Shown: positions 29,756-38,732, numbered from the stretch's first letter. The stretch: 64,000 nt of DNA from Candidatus Mycobacterium methanotrophicum (GCF_023515995.1 NZ_CP097320.1:3286001-3350000), one strand, 5' to 3'. A program made the numbers and translations. Notes: generated by a model not told the origin, from the letters alone.

Positions 29756-29925
29756 TCCGCTCGGCCGCCGAGCGGAATCGACAACTTCATCTGCTGATCG
29801 ATGAATGCCCGGCATCGGGGCCGTGCGCCCCCGCGTCGTGCAGCACCTGCACCGCGGCGGCACCGATGTCGGTGCACCGCCGGTGATCAACATGCGCCGA
29901 CCCGTCAGCGCTGAATGATGGACGA
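29756..29925 (-). pseudogene. Possible SDR N-terminal remnant
   Basis: The minus strand reads GRRMLITGGA in one frame and, a few bases on, DIGAAAVQVLHDAGAHGP in another. Together these resemble the nucleotide-binding start of a short-chain dehydrogenase (TGGxxxIG). Nothing else of the family is present. Weak evidence. Confidence 0.4.
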
Positions 29926-29972
29926 TCATGGCCGCGGAGTCTATCGATCCCGACATGCGCGGGTGGCCGACG

Positions 29973-30782
29973 CTACTGCAGAATTACCGGATCGCCGATG
30001 CGAATCGTGCCTTCCTTTAGCACCGTCAGGTAGACCCCGGCGCAGGGCAGCGCAGCGGATCCCGGTGATTCGACCCGGTTCTCGGCCGCCGGGGTGCGAA
30101 GTGCGTGGGGTGCTCGCGGTAGCTCGCCGTGCTCGAGCGTGGGCAACGCGCATCGTGACGTTGGCTTCAAAACATGCAACCTCGTCTTGCCGATGGTCAG
30201 ATCCCGGGCGACCCAGTCGTTTTCCGCATAGGGCGGATAGTCGTGCGGAGTGGCGATGACCAGGTTGGGTCGGTAGCGCAGCGCCTCGGTGCCGATGTGC
30301 CCGACGGTGGTCGTGGTAATCGCGTGCAGCGGTGCGAGGTCGGTGAACGAGTCGCCGGGCGTCGCTCGGGCGATCTCGAGGACCTGACCCGCAACCTCGG
30401 CATCTTCACCCAATTCCAGCACCGTCTCGGGATCGGGCCGCTCCAGGGTGGCGCCCGGCGGGCGCGTGCTGACCAGGCTGACTGGCCGTCCCACCAGCTT
30501 GGAGAGCACTTCGTCGACACCGGGATCGTCGGCCGCGATGGTCGCTCCGTCGGGCAACCGTATGCATACCCGACCGGTGTCCCCGCTCGCGGTGAACTGT
30601 AAAAGCTTGCGCCACAACCGCGGCTGCTTGGCGCTGGCGACCCGGTTGGTCTCCGCGTCGACAATGGCTAGCCGCCTGTCCCCCGACGCGCCACGCTCAT
30701 CGACAAATATTGATGGCACGATCTCGCCGAGCATCGACTTCACCGGGTAGCGTCGCAGGCTCTCCACGTGCATCGCAGTCAT
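29973..30782 (-). CDS. MOSC domain-containing protein
   Basis: 269 residues. An N-terminal MOSC_N beta-barrel (VESLRRYPVKSMLGEIVPSI, RGASGDRRLAIVDAETNRVA) is followed by a MOSC domain with the conserved sulfur-carrying cysteine in PTSRCALPTLEHGELPR. The family binds molybdenum cofactor or transfers sulfur and includes N-hydroxylated substrate reductases (mARC/YiiM-like). The start overlaps the stop of the upstream amidohydrolase (TGATG), so the two are translationally coupled. Confidence 0.88.
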   Translation of the reverse strand: MTAMHVESLRRYPVKSMLGEIVPSIFVDERGASGDRRLAIVDAETNRVASAKQPRLWRKLLQFTASGDTGRVCIRLPDGATIAADDPGVDEVLSKLVGRPVSLVSTRPPGATLERPDPETVLELGEDAEVAGQVLEIARATPGDSFTDLAPLHAITTTTVGHIGTEALRYRPNLVIATPHDYPPYAENDWVARDLTIGKTRLHVLKPTSRCALPTLEHGELPRAPHALRTPAAENRVESPGSAALPCAGVYLTVLKEGTIRIGDPVILQ

Positions 30783-32050
30783 CAGAACGCTTCAGGATTC
30801 CGCTGCACCTCGGGCAGCACCGGATGGCGATACAGCCGCGAAGCGTTCTCCCAGGTGATTTTGCGGATCACGCCTTGCGGAAGATCCGCGATTTGTTCGT
30901 GGATCGCCTCTTGGGTGTGCGGCCAGGTGGAGTCGCAATGCGGGTAATCGGCTTCCAACATGATGTTGTCGACGCCAATCCGGTCGCACTGTACGAACGA
31001 CGACTTGTCTTCCACCGCGCAGAACCAGAAGTTGCGGGTGAAAACCTCTGCAGGAGTGACGCGCTCACCCGACGACGCCCAGGTTCCGTACATCGCGTGG
31101 TAGCTGAGCATGTGGTCAAGGCGATCCAGCAACCCCGCCACCCAGCCGATCCCGCCTTCGGACAGACAGATCCTCAGATCCGGAAACTTGCTGGGCAGCC
31201 CGGAGTACAACCAGTCGACCGCTGCCGAAATGGCATAGGCGAAGAACAACACACCCTGCACATCTGGTGGCGCGTCTTCAGTGGTAGACGGCGACGAACC
31301 AGAACATCCGATATGAAGGTTCACGACCGTGCCGGTTTCGGCGCGCGCCGCGATCATCGGATCCCAATGCCCCGAGTGAATACTGGGCAACCCGAGCAGC
31401 GCGGGGTTTTCGCTGAATGTGACGGCGTGAAAGCCGCGCTCCACGTTCTCGGAGATCATTGTGGCGCCCAGCTCGGGATCCAGCAGCCAGGACAATTGAC
31501 GTGCAATGATCCGGTCGGGATACGAACCCGCCCAAACCTCGTGGTGCCAGGCATTCCGTGCCCGCACGCAGGCCAACGCCAGATCGCGATCGTCGGTCAC
31601 CTGCTGCAGCCGCTGGCCGGCAAACCCTGGCAGAAACGAGGGAAAGTTGAATGAGGCGTAGATGCCGTTCAAATCCATGTCTTTGATGCGGTCGTGGATA
31701 TCCCATGCGCCACAACACATTTCATCGAACCGAACCGGCTCGAAGCCGTACTCCGACACCGGCCGCCCGACCACTGCGTTGAACCCGACGTTAGGCAGTT
31801 CTCGGTCGTCGTAAACCCAGTTTTGCCCGCCGTCGTCGATGTCCACAACCCGGGGTGTCCGGTCGGCCAATCTGCGGGGCAAGCGTCCGGTGAATGTGTC
31901 CGGCGATTCGACAATGTGATCGTCGACCGAGATCACCGTGTAGCGGCGGGGCGCCCGCGTTGGGTCCGGCAGAAACGTGACAGAGCGCTCGTCGCCGGTT
32001 TTGGCGGTGGCGAAGTTCAGGTTGGCGGCCAGCTCGTCGATCGATTTCAT
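30782..32050 (-). CDS. Amidohydrolase family 2 protein
   Basis: 422 residues from the ATG at 32050 (MKSIDELAANLNFATAKTGD). AAGGAGA 11 bp upstream supports this start, although the frame is open further upstream into a decayed gene. It contains the metal-binding start (YTVISVDDHIVESPDTF), GVHF-like strand (HAVTFSENPALLGLPSIHSG), a His in VVNLHIGCSG and the C-terminal Asp in DNIMLEADYPHCDSTWP, all as in ACMSD-type metal-dependent hydrolases/decarboxylases. Substrate unknown. Coupled to the MOSC gene downstream. Intact. Confidence 0.9.
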   Translation of the reverse strand: MKSIDELAANLNFATAKTGDERSVTFLPDPTRAPRRYTVISVDDHIVESPDTFTGRLPRRLADRTPRVVDIDDGGQNWVYDDRELPNVGFNAVVGRPVSEYGFEPVRFDEMCCGAWDIHDRIKDMDLNGIYASFNFPSFLPGFAGQRLQQVTDDRDLALACVRARNAWHHEVWAGSYPDRIIARQLSWLLDPELGATMISENVERGFHAVTFSENPALLGLPSIHSGHWDPMIAARAETGTVVNLHIGCSGSSPSTTEDAPPDVQGVLFFAYAISAAVDWLYSGLPSKFPDLRICLSEGGIGWVAGLLDRLDHMLSYHAMYGTWASSGERVTPAEVFTRNFWFCAVEDKSSFVQCDRIGVDNIMLEADYPHCDSTWPHTQEAIHEQIADLPQGVIRKITWENASRLYRHPVLPEVQRNPEAF

Positions 32051-33526
32051 TTCTCGATTATCTCCTTGCAGGACCGGCGCGATCGAGTGTGCGGTGACGG
32101 CTTCGGGTGCGCGGTGGTGGCGAAGCCGGTCGTCGGCCAGGCTGCGGCCGGTCGCGATAACGCCGTGGTCGGCCAAAATGGTCAGGTTCGCGCCACCAAT
32201 GCGGGCCGCGAGAGCCGCTGCGCGGGAACGACCGTCGATCTCGCCGTCATATCTGTCGACGAGGCACAGGTCATCCAGAAACAGCGAATCGGCCTGATGA
32301 ACGAGCTCGGGCAGCATGCCCAGCACGGCAAGCAGGTACACGTAATACGGGTGGTTGTGAATGACCACGCGGGCGTCGCCGCGGACATGGTGCAGTTCGG
32401 TGTGGACAATGTCGCCCATCCGCGTCCACCCGTCACGGGTGAACAACTGATCGTGGTCAGTACCGCTGAGGTAGCCGAGGCTGGTCGCCGGACCACGGCA
32501 GGCAGGCTGGCCTCGGCCGGCCGCGGTGACATCGTCGTCGCCGTCGAAGGGCCGGACCGACATTTCCGCAACGCTGCGGCCGCAGATGCGCAGTCTGCGT
32601 GGCTGCGAGTCGTGCAAGGTCGTCCCGCTCAGCAGGCCGGTTTCGTTGGAGCCGTAGAACTGCAGGATCTTTGCCCCGGTAAGCTCCTCGAACTCGGCAG
32701 CCGGCCGGTAGGGCAGTGCCTCGCCACCGGTGAAAACGACACGCAACGAGCTCAAGTCGTAGTCCCGACATGCGGAATCGGCCATCAGCATCGTCAGTTG
32801 CGTGCTGACACGACACAATACGGTGGCCCGGTGCTGGGCTATTGCCTCAGAGGTCGCTCTGGCGGTGAAACGTCCCAGGACCACTGCGGTGGCGCCCAGG
32901 CAGATCGGGGTGGTGTGGCTGGTCCATAGCCCGAAGCCGAAAGGTGTTGGAATGACCGGCAAGAAGATGTCGTCCGGTGTAAGCAGCCCGTGGGCGACGG
33001 CCTTCTGGTGGAAGTAGTACCAACGATTTTGGGTGTGCGCGACGCACTTGGGCACCCCGGTGGTACCCGAGGTGGAATTGATGAGGAAGACGTCGTCCGG
33101 GCCGAGCTGAGACTCGACCGTCAGCGCCGTGGGCGTCGCGTCGGTATTCAGACACAGCGCACCCGCGTCGTGGCTCAAGACCATCGACTCGGTGGCCATG
33201 CCCGCTGCCAGGCCGCTGCGCTGCTGGTCGGCGACCAGGATCTTCGGCTGCGCACTGCCCAGTATCTGCGCGGCCTCGCGGGTGCCGGCGCGTGCGCCGA
33301 TATCGACGACCACCGCACCGCAGCGTTCGATTGCGACGAACAGCACATGGATCGCAGTCGAGTCGCCGTGCCATAACGCGACTCGATCACCCGGTGTGAC
33401 GCCCAAGCCGGCTAGCTGTTGCGCCAGAGATCGTGCGGCGTAATCGAATTCATGCCAGGTTAACGACACGCCGGGATGGTCGACATAGGCGACGCGGTCC
33501 GGCGACTGTTCGGCATTGCGACGCAC
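32051..33526 (-). pseudogene. AMP-dependent ligase fused to class II aldolase fragment
   Basis: One open frame joins parts of two genes. Residues 1-~378 are an acyl/benzoate-CoA ligase (DRVALWHGDSTAIHVLFVAI; AMP motif INSTSGTTGVPKCVAHT; LQFYGSNETGLLSG; DGWTRMGDI). At that point, where the ligase should continue into its C-terminal lid, it changes to a class II aldolase/adducin segment (HTELHHVRGDARVVIHNHPY with the zinc HxH, then LAARIGGANLTILADHGVIA). The aldolase also lacks both its ends. The frame continues without a stop into the amidohydrolase. Probably a deletion that fused two neighbouring genes. The 5' end is broken from its upstream region by the IS3 insertion at 33571. Confidence 0.8.
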
Positions 33527-33640
33527 GGCGTCGGAGAGCGTGGTGGTCAGACCGCTTGCGCGGTACGGTATGACCCGCCCGGCGACTTTCGGACAACGCC
33601 TTGACTATTGTTGAGGCCGAGCCGAATTGGAGTCGCAAGT

Positions 33641-33893
33641 ATGGAACGTCGCCGGTTCTCCGCTGGGTTTAAAGCCAGTATTGCACTGGAGGTGATCGAG
33701 CATTCGCGTGCGATTGCTGATATTGCACGCGAAAACAACGTGTCGGAACAGTCTGTCTCGCGATGGGTCCGCCAGTATAAGGAGGAACATCCCGAGATTG
33801 GCGATAAATTGACAGAATCAGAAATGGACGAGTTGCGTCGGCTGCGACGGCGTGTGAAATCACTGGAACAGGAGGTCGAGTTCCTGGGAAAAG
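33641..33893 (+). pseudogene. IS3 orfA, 5' exon (interrupted by intron)
   Basis: Encodes MERRRFSAGFKASIALEVIE with a helix-turn-helix (IADIARENNVSEQSVSRWVR) and a leucine-zipper-like tail ending EFLGK. The frame is interrupted after 33893 by a group II intron. The 3' exon at 36063-36094 completes it in frame as AAFFAKKQQP and a stop, so splicing of an active intron would restore orfA exactly. In the present state the intron maturase is broken. Confidence 0.85.
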
Positions 33894-34477
33894 GTGTGCC
33901 ACGAACACGGGAGGCTGCGTGATGTAGGAGATCGCGGAGGAACGTGGTGCTGTGTGAATGATGAAGGGGTTGTGGCCCTTCGGAGTCGCCCGTCGGGTGG
34001 GAGGCTTCAAACCGCCTCATGCTGCGTTGGCTGAAGACCGTCGTGGTGAGCGATGAGGAAAAGGCGCTGTTAGAAGCGTCAGGTGGGGATCAGGAAGACG
34101 AACGCGAGTGAATCGCTGACGACGTGTCGAAATGGATGAGATGGCATCGAAACCGGGGCTTCTTTTTGGCGCCGGGATGAGTTTGGCGGGTATCCCGATT
34201 TCTGGCCAGGCGGTGTCCGGCATGGAGGCGACGTGATCCTGGTCTGCGGCGTTCACGCGGAACGTGGGAAGGCATGCCCCGATACAGTTTTCGCTTCGGT
34301 GAGGGCGAGAGGGAGCGCGGCGGGCAGCAGAAACTGTGAGCCGTTGAGTACCGACGCGGGGTGTGCTGGCGGACCGGCTCGTAGTAGCGCTGAACCGCCT
34401 GTAATGGGCGCGGAGCAAAGGGGCCGGACCATTCGGGTTGGTGAAGCAGTCAACCGGCGGCAGCCGGGAGGAGCTGG

Positions 34478-35982
34478 ATGAAGCAATCGAAATCGCTGGG
34501 AAAGCCGTTCGAGATATCGAAATGGGCTGTTGCGGAGGCGTATCGCAGGGTCAAGGCCAACAAGGGTGCCGCCGGTGTGGACGGGTTGTCCATCGAGGGC
34601 TTCGAGTCCGACCTGAAGGGCAACCTCTACAAGGTGTGGAACCGGATGTCGTCGGGGACGTACTTTCCGCCGCCCGTGCGGGCGGTGGAGATCCCGGAGG
34701 CTGGCGGCGGTGTGCGGGTGCTCGGTGTGCCGACGATCGCGGACAGGGTTGCGCAGACGGTGGTGGCCATGGAACTGGAAAAGCGGGTGGAGCCAATTTT
34801 CCATCCGGGCTCCTACGGCTATCGACCCAAGCGTTCGGCGCTGGACGCAGTCGCGTCATGCCGACAGCGGTGTTTCAAGAAGGACTGGGTTGTCGATCTG
34901 GACATCCGCAAGTTCTTCGACACCGTCGACCACGAATTGATGGTCAAAGCGGTTCGGGCCAATACCGACCAGGACTGGGTGGTGTTGTATGTGCGGCGGT
35001 GGCTTTCGGCTCCGCTGCAACTCCCGGACGGGACGCAAGAGGTGCGGCATCGAGGTACCCCGCAGGGGTCCGCGGTGTCGCCGATTCTGGCGAACCTGTT
35101 CATGCACTACGCGTTCGACATGTGGATGGCCCGGAAGTTCTCGGACGTCGACTTCGAACGGTACGCGGATGACGCGGTGATCCACTGTGTCAGTGAGCGT
35201 CAGGCGCTGATGCTGAAGGCCGCCATTGGGGAACGTTTCGCCGCGGTGGGGTTGGAGCTGCATCCGGACAAGACGAAGATCGTCTACTGCCGGGACGAGA
35301 ACAAGCGCACGCTCGATTCCGAGCACACCTCGTTCACGTTCCTCGGCTATGAGTTCCGAATGCGGTCGGCGCGCAACAAGTTCGGGGAGTTGTTCACCTC
35401 GTTCTTGCCTGCCATCAGCCGCGACGCGGAGAAACGCATCAACCGGGAGGTCCGCAGCTGGGGCCTGCACCGACACACGGATTGGACTCTGGGCCGGATC
35501 GCACGATGGATCAACCCCATGTTGCGCGACGCTGAAAATGACGACCAACGGACACTCAAGGCGACCACCTTCAAGGCCATTCCTCGCTGCCGATCATCGC
35601 CACCATTCGTCGGGCGTCAAGGTCGGTTCTCCTCGCTACGCTGCGGGGACTCCACCTTGACTCCCTCCTCCCGGCGGCAGGAAGCGGCACGTATCGAGGA
35701 ATGGACATGATCGCCTTCAATGACCAATCCGTGTGCATTCGGACTGACGCCCAACACCCCATCGTGCGAGGCTGGCTGCGATATTACGGTCTGTTCTATC
35801 GGACGAAACTGTATGCGCTGTGCAAACGCATCAATACCTACTTGGTGCGGTGGGCTCGCAAGAAATATCGACGGTTGCACGGGTTCAAGAAGGTCAACGC
35901 CTGGTGGAAAGCCTTGGGGGAACGATATCCTCGAATGTTTGCTCACTGGGAATATACCCGTGGCTTCATGGCGACTGGATGG
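34478..35982 (+). pseudogene. ltrA: Group II intron reverse transcriptase/maturase, disrupted
   Basis: Residues 1-347 are intact: GAAGVDGLSIEGFESDLKGN, GYRPKRSALDAV, FDTVDHELMVKAV, GTPQGSAVSPILANLFMHYA and the catalytic FERYADDAVIHC. GGGAGGAGC precedes the ATG. At RWINP a ~235-bp insertion (35521-35762) shifts the frame to a stop at 35710. The C-terminal maturase (GIIM) domain continues in another frame after the insert as IVRGWLRYYGLFYRTKLYAL and KRINTYLVRWARKKYRRLHG. There is no endonuclease domain. Splicing and mobility should be lost unless supplied in trans. Confidence 0.9.
35521..35762. mobile_element. MITE-like insertion inside the maturase gene
   Basis: Comparison of the flanking maturase frame (RWINP then IVRGW) shows an extra 242 bp: a 235-bp core plus a 7-bp direct repeat ACCCCAT at 35514-35520 and 35756-35762. 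Core ends are weakly inverted (GTTGCGCGACG inward from the left, GTTGGGCGTCA from the right). Inside are perfect inverted pairs: CCATTCCTCG / CGAGGAATGG and AAGGT / ACCTT within GTCAAGGT...ACCTTGAC, so it should fold strongly. It has no transposase gene. Confidence 0.65.
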
Positions 35983-35985
35983 TAA

Positions 35986-36019
35986 GAGCCGTGTGACGGG
36001 AGACTGTCACGCACGGTTC
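35986..36019 (+). ncRNA. Group II intron domain V
   Basis: 34-nt hairpin: GAGCCGT pairs with ACGGTTC and TGAC with GTCA around a small loop. It carries the AGC catalytic triad in its first strand. This is the most conserved catalytic part of group II introns and fixes the intron identity and strand. Confidence 0.9.
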
Positions 36020-36062
36020 TGTGAGAGCCCGGGGGTGAGATTCCCCCGGGCCACTCGACCTA

Positions 36063-36627
36063 CCGCCTTCTTCGCGAAGAAACAGCAACCGTAGACGTTT
36101 ACGCAGCTATTTCCGCTGAAGAAGGCAACTATTCGGTGGCCATGATGTGCAATGCCGTATCAGTGTCCCGGTCGGGCTATTACGCGTGGAAAAACCATGT
36201 ACCGTGTGCCCGGGACCTCGAACGGCGTCGCTTGGAGAACCTGATCGTGGCGATCTTCGACGATTCCGACCACACGTATGGCTACCGGCGTGTGCATGCC
36301 CAGCTGGCGCGCCAGGGTGAGCAGATCGACGACGACACCGTCCGCCAGATCATGGGTGATCTGCACCTGGTGGCCTGCCAGCCACGGCCGTTTAGGCCTG
36401 TCACCACGATCGCTGGCGATATCGCCGGCCTGCCTGATCTGGTCAACCGGGACTTCACCGCGACCGCGCCCGGGGCCAAGCTTGTCGGGGACATCACCTA
36501 CATCCGCACCTGGGAAGGATGGTTGTACCTGGCGACCGTGCTGGATTGTTTCAGCAAGAAAGTCCTCGGATATGCCATGGACTCCACCATGACATCGGCA
36601 CTCACCTGCGACGCATTATCCATGGCT
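36063..36627 (+). pseudogene. IS3 orfA 3' exon and orfB 5' part
   Basis: The first 32 bases finish orfA. In the overlapping frame orfB begins (LLREETATVDVYAAISAEEG NYS region) and reads SVSRSGYYAWKNHVPCARDL, DHTYGYRRVHAQLARQGEQI and the rve core LVGDITYIRTWEGWLYLATV with the first catalytic Asp. It runs to CDALSMA near 36625, where the methyltransferase-containing block interrupts it. The rest of orfB is at 38447-38732 and 40172-40238. Confidence 0.85.
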
Positions 36628-36943
36628 GCTGACAGAATTCGGCTATCGCGTCGCGGAACTGCGCCCACAGACCGGAGCGTGTGCCGGGGCGCATGCCGGC
36701 GCGCAACCCGACAGCGCTGACGTCTTGGCATGGGAACCCCCCGCACAGCACGTCGACAGGCTCGACACACCCCCAGTCCACCGCAGTGACATCCCCCAGA
36801 TTCGGGACCTCAGGCCAGCGGCGCGCCAGCACGGCCGCCGCGGCCGGATCATTTTCGCACTGCCACACCGTTTGCGCGCCGAACAGCTTCTCGACAGCCG
36901 AATCTAAACCGCCGGCGCCCGAGAACAGCGACCCGACTTTCAC
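36628..36943 (-). pseudogene. C5-cytosine DNA methyltransferase, N-terminal fragment
   Basis: Starts GTG AAA GTC overlapping the DUF732 stop codon (GTGA). It shows motif I (VGSLFSGAGGLDSAVEKLFG), the CENDPAAAAVLARRWP strand and the catalytic Cys motif GGFPCQDVSAVG. After DAIAEF it is cut at the junction with IS3 orfB, so target recognition and C-terminal motifs are missing. The gene type is usual in phages and islands. Possibly brought in with the adjoining DUF732 gene. Confidence 0.85.
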
Positions 36944-37485
36944 GGGATTTTTTCCATGGACGGGCAGAAGAACTGCTCCGCTTTGAGCAGGATCATGACG
37001 CTGTCCCCAGGGTGCAGGCCAGGATTGCCGTGGTCAATTTCACCGATCTCGTGGTCTTTCGTCTTACCGTCATACAGGTTTGCGCACAGATCGTGCGCTT
37101 GAGTTAATAGTCCCGTCGGGTCGCCGGTTATGTCCTCATCGTTCAGCGCTTTAATGTAGCCGTCGTCGTCCGGCGGCCCTGGAACAGTTTTTGTCACTGT
37201 TTTTATCACCGTTTTGACGATAGGCGCGGCCTGTTCGATCCGCGGATGCGCAGCGCCAGCCAGGTAGGCTGCGACGGTGGCTGCGGTGAGCGCCGCCGTC
37301 AGGCTGACGGTCACCCGTGTGCGCGGGTCGCGCCACAACCGCCGGCGCGGCGCGGGGATCTCCTGCTCAGCGGAATACGCTTCGGGAGGACCCCCCTCAG
37401 TCGCGAGTGGGTAGTCCGCGAATTGTGTTGGCGGTTCCTCAGCGTGCGGGCCTAGCTGTGTGCGGGTGTCGTCGGTCATGATCAT
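36940..37485 (-). CDS. DUF732 protein with one membrane segment
   Basis: 181 residues from the ATG at 37485 (MIMTDDTRTQLGPHAEEPPT); the ATG 6 bp downstream is equally possible, both after AGGAGAAGGAAA. A cytoplasmic Pro-rich N-terminus is followed by a membrane segment (about 67-87, VTVSLTAALTAATVAAYLAG) and an external DUF732-type domain (GDPTGLLTQAHDLCANLYDG, HPGDSVMILLKAEQFFCPS) with two cysteines. It is coupled to the truncated methyltransferase. Sits within the block inserted in IS3. Confidence 0.75.
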   Translation of the reverse strand: MIMTDDTRTQLGPHAEEPPTQFADYPLATEGGPPEAYSAEQEIPAPRRRLWRDPRTRVTVSLTAALTAATVAAYLAGAAHPRIEQAAPIVKTVIKTVTKTVPGPPDDDGYIKALNDEDITGDPTGLLTQAHDLCANLYDGKTKDHEIGEIDHGNPGLHPGDSVMILLKAEQFFCPSMEKIP

Positions 37486-37511
37486 TTTCCTTCTCCTGCA
37501 GTGACGTTTTC

Positions 37512-38312
37512 TCAGTAATTTCCGCGTTGGAGAGTCGATAGTACGATCGCGGCGGCAACAACTGCGCCAATCCTGGTTGGACACAGGCGGATTCGACGGA
37601 GGCAGCGCCAACGCTGTTTGAGTTCGGCGTTGGCGCGTTCACCGATGGCACGCGCCGCGGTGAGCAGCATGTTGTAGCTCTGATTCTCCACGGCCAGGCC
37701 GCGGCCCTTGACCGGAGTGTGCACCCCGATCCCCGCTCCTTCGTAGCCCTTGTCGGCCAGCGTCGGCACCCCGTCGGCCGCGGACTTGTACAGCGCGCCC
37801 AGGCAGTGCGCGCGGGCGGCGGTGATGTCGTGCACGCTGCCCGGCTCGACCTCGCTCGACCACACCGGGAACCCGCCCGGGTCGGCCAGTATCTGCACAT
37901 TGCCGCCCTGGGTTTTGTGCTTGCCCGAATACCACCGGTGATGGCCGGCCTCGTTGCGCTCGTCCACCCGGTCGATGGCGATCAGCGTCCCGTCCAGCGT
38001 CACGTGCGACCACTGTTCGGCCTTGGCCCGGTCGAGCACTTCGTGCAGGTCAGGAGCTTGTTCGGCGATCACGTCGATCGCCTCGTGCAGATAGCGGTAG
38101 CTGGTGGAGATCGGCAGCCCGGCCTCCATCGCCAACAACCGGATCGGGGCGTCGTCGCGGAACCACCGCAGCACCAGCTTGGCCTGCGTGCGCACCGTAC
38201 CCGACCGCCGCCCGGCCCGCGTTCTGATCTCGCGCCGGTGAACGTGCAGCAGCGCGGTCACATGCAGCAGGGTTTCCTCCGGCACGTCGCAGATGGCAGA
38301 GTAGGTGAACAC
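37512..38312 (-). CDS. IS5-family (DDE_Tnp_4) transposase, copy A
   Basis: 266 residues, apparently intact. N-terminal helix-turn-helix (GTVRTQAKLVLRWFRDDAPI, LLAMEAGLPISTSYRYLHEA), then the catalytic core: Asp in VTLDGTLIAIDRVDE, Asp in TLADKGYEGAGIG and Glu in IGERANAELKQRWR. The GTG start (MFTYSAICD) lies at the base of a hairpin that covers its ribosome site. Encodes the same protein as copy B. Confidence 0.92.
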   Translation of the reverse strand: MFTYSAICDVPEETLLHVTALLHVHRREIRTRAGRRSGTVRTQAKLVLRWFRDDAPIRLLAMEAGLPISTSYRYLHEAIDVIAEQAPDLHEVLDRAKAEQWSHVTLDGTLIAIDRVDERNEAGHHRWYSGKHKTQGGNVQILADPGGFPVWSSEVEPGSVHDITAARAHCLGALYKSAADGVPTLADKGYEGAGIGVHTPVKGRGLAVENQSYNMLLTAARAIGERANAELKQRWRCLRRIRLCPTRIGAVVAAAIVLSTLQRGNY

Positions 38313-38377
38313 GTGGGGTCCTTTGCAGCGGAGCGGGTTTCCTCGTCGAAACCGAATCCTTGAGCAAGGACCCCACG
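38312..38377 (-). promoter_or_regulatory. RBS-sequestering hairpin of IS5 copy A
   Basis: CGTGGGGTCCTT (38366-38377, read on the minus strand) pairs with AAGGACCCCACG (38312-38323), which contains the AAGGA ribosome site and the first base of the GTG start. Conserved in copies B and C. Confidence 0.7.
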
Positions 38378-38446
38378 CCCAGCCACTACGACACGCCGAA
38401 AACTCCAGTCACACCAGACTCACGAGCCCCAAGTGAGAAAACCTCA

Positions 38447-38732
38447 GTGTGGGTGTAGATCCTATCACTGCCGGAATGACAATTTTCCATTCGGACCGCG
38501 GGACTCAAGTATACTTCCCAGGATTTCGCCGATCACGCGAAAGGGCTTGGCATCCTGCGCTCCGTCGGCCGCACCGGTGTGTGTTACGACAACGCCTGGG
38601 CCGAATCGTTTAACGGCACCCTGAAAAACGAGCGAGTGAACCGCACCGTCTATCCCACACGTGAACACGCACGAAAGGACATCACCAAATACATCGAACT
38701 GCGCTACAACAACAAACGACTTCATTTAGCAC
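38447..38732 (+). pseudogene. IS3 orfB, 3' part
   Basis: Reads VDPITAGMTIFHSDRGTQ (second catalytic Asp). After an extra base near 38512 it continues as YTSQDFADHAKGLGILRSVG and GVCYDNAWAESFNGTLKNER (catalytic Glu), then YNNKRLHLA. It is interrupted at 38733 by IS481-like copy 2; after that element orfB finishes in frame at 40172-40238 as LDYCTPNEVESEWFNNHRAA and a stop. Confidence 0.87.

Larger units (their letters stand above)
33894..36062 (+). mobile_element. Group II intron in IS3 orfA
   Basis: The 5' end reads GTGTGCC (consensus GTGYG) immediately after exon GGAAAAG. The 3' end shows domain V at 35986-36019 and a domain VI hairpin ending CCACTCGACCTA. Domain VI pairs GCCCGGGGG with CCCCCGGGC around a short loop, with an unpaired A near the base as branch-point candidate. 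Placing the 3' boundary at 36062 makes the flanking exons rejoin orfA in frame. A reverse transcriptase gene occupies 34478 onward and is disrupted. Confidence 0.88.
37502..38446 (-). mobile_element. IS5-family element, copy A
   Basis: 945 bp with imperfect inverted ends: TGAGGTTTTCTCA at the transposase 5' side (38446 inward) and TGACGTTTTCTCA at the other (37502 inward). Almost identical to copy B (42816-43760) and similar to copy C (60082-61026), all exactly 945 bp. No target duplication could be recognised. Its right end directly abuts IS3 orfB sequence. Confidence 0.9.

Noticed and set aside
30782..33526. A genuine 914-residue ligase-aldolase-amidohydrolase fusion enzyme
   Set aside because: The amidohydrolase has its own ribosome site and start, and both upstream domains are incomplete, so this is better read as a pseudogene followed by a gene.
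36602..36943. Active restriction-modification system
   Set aside because: Only the N-terminal third of the methyltransferase is present and no restriction gene adjoins it.
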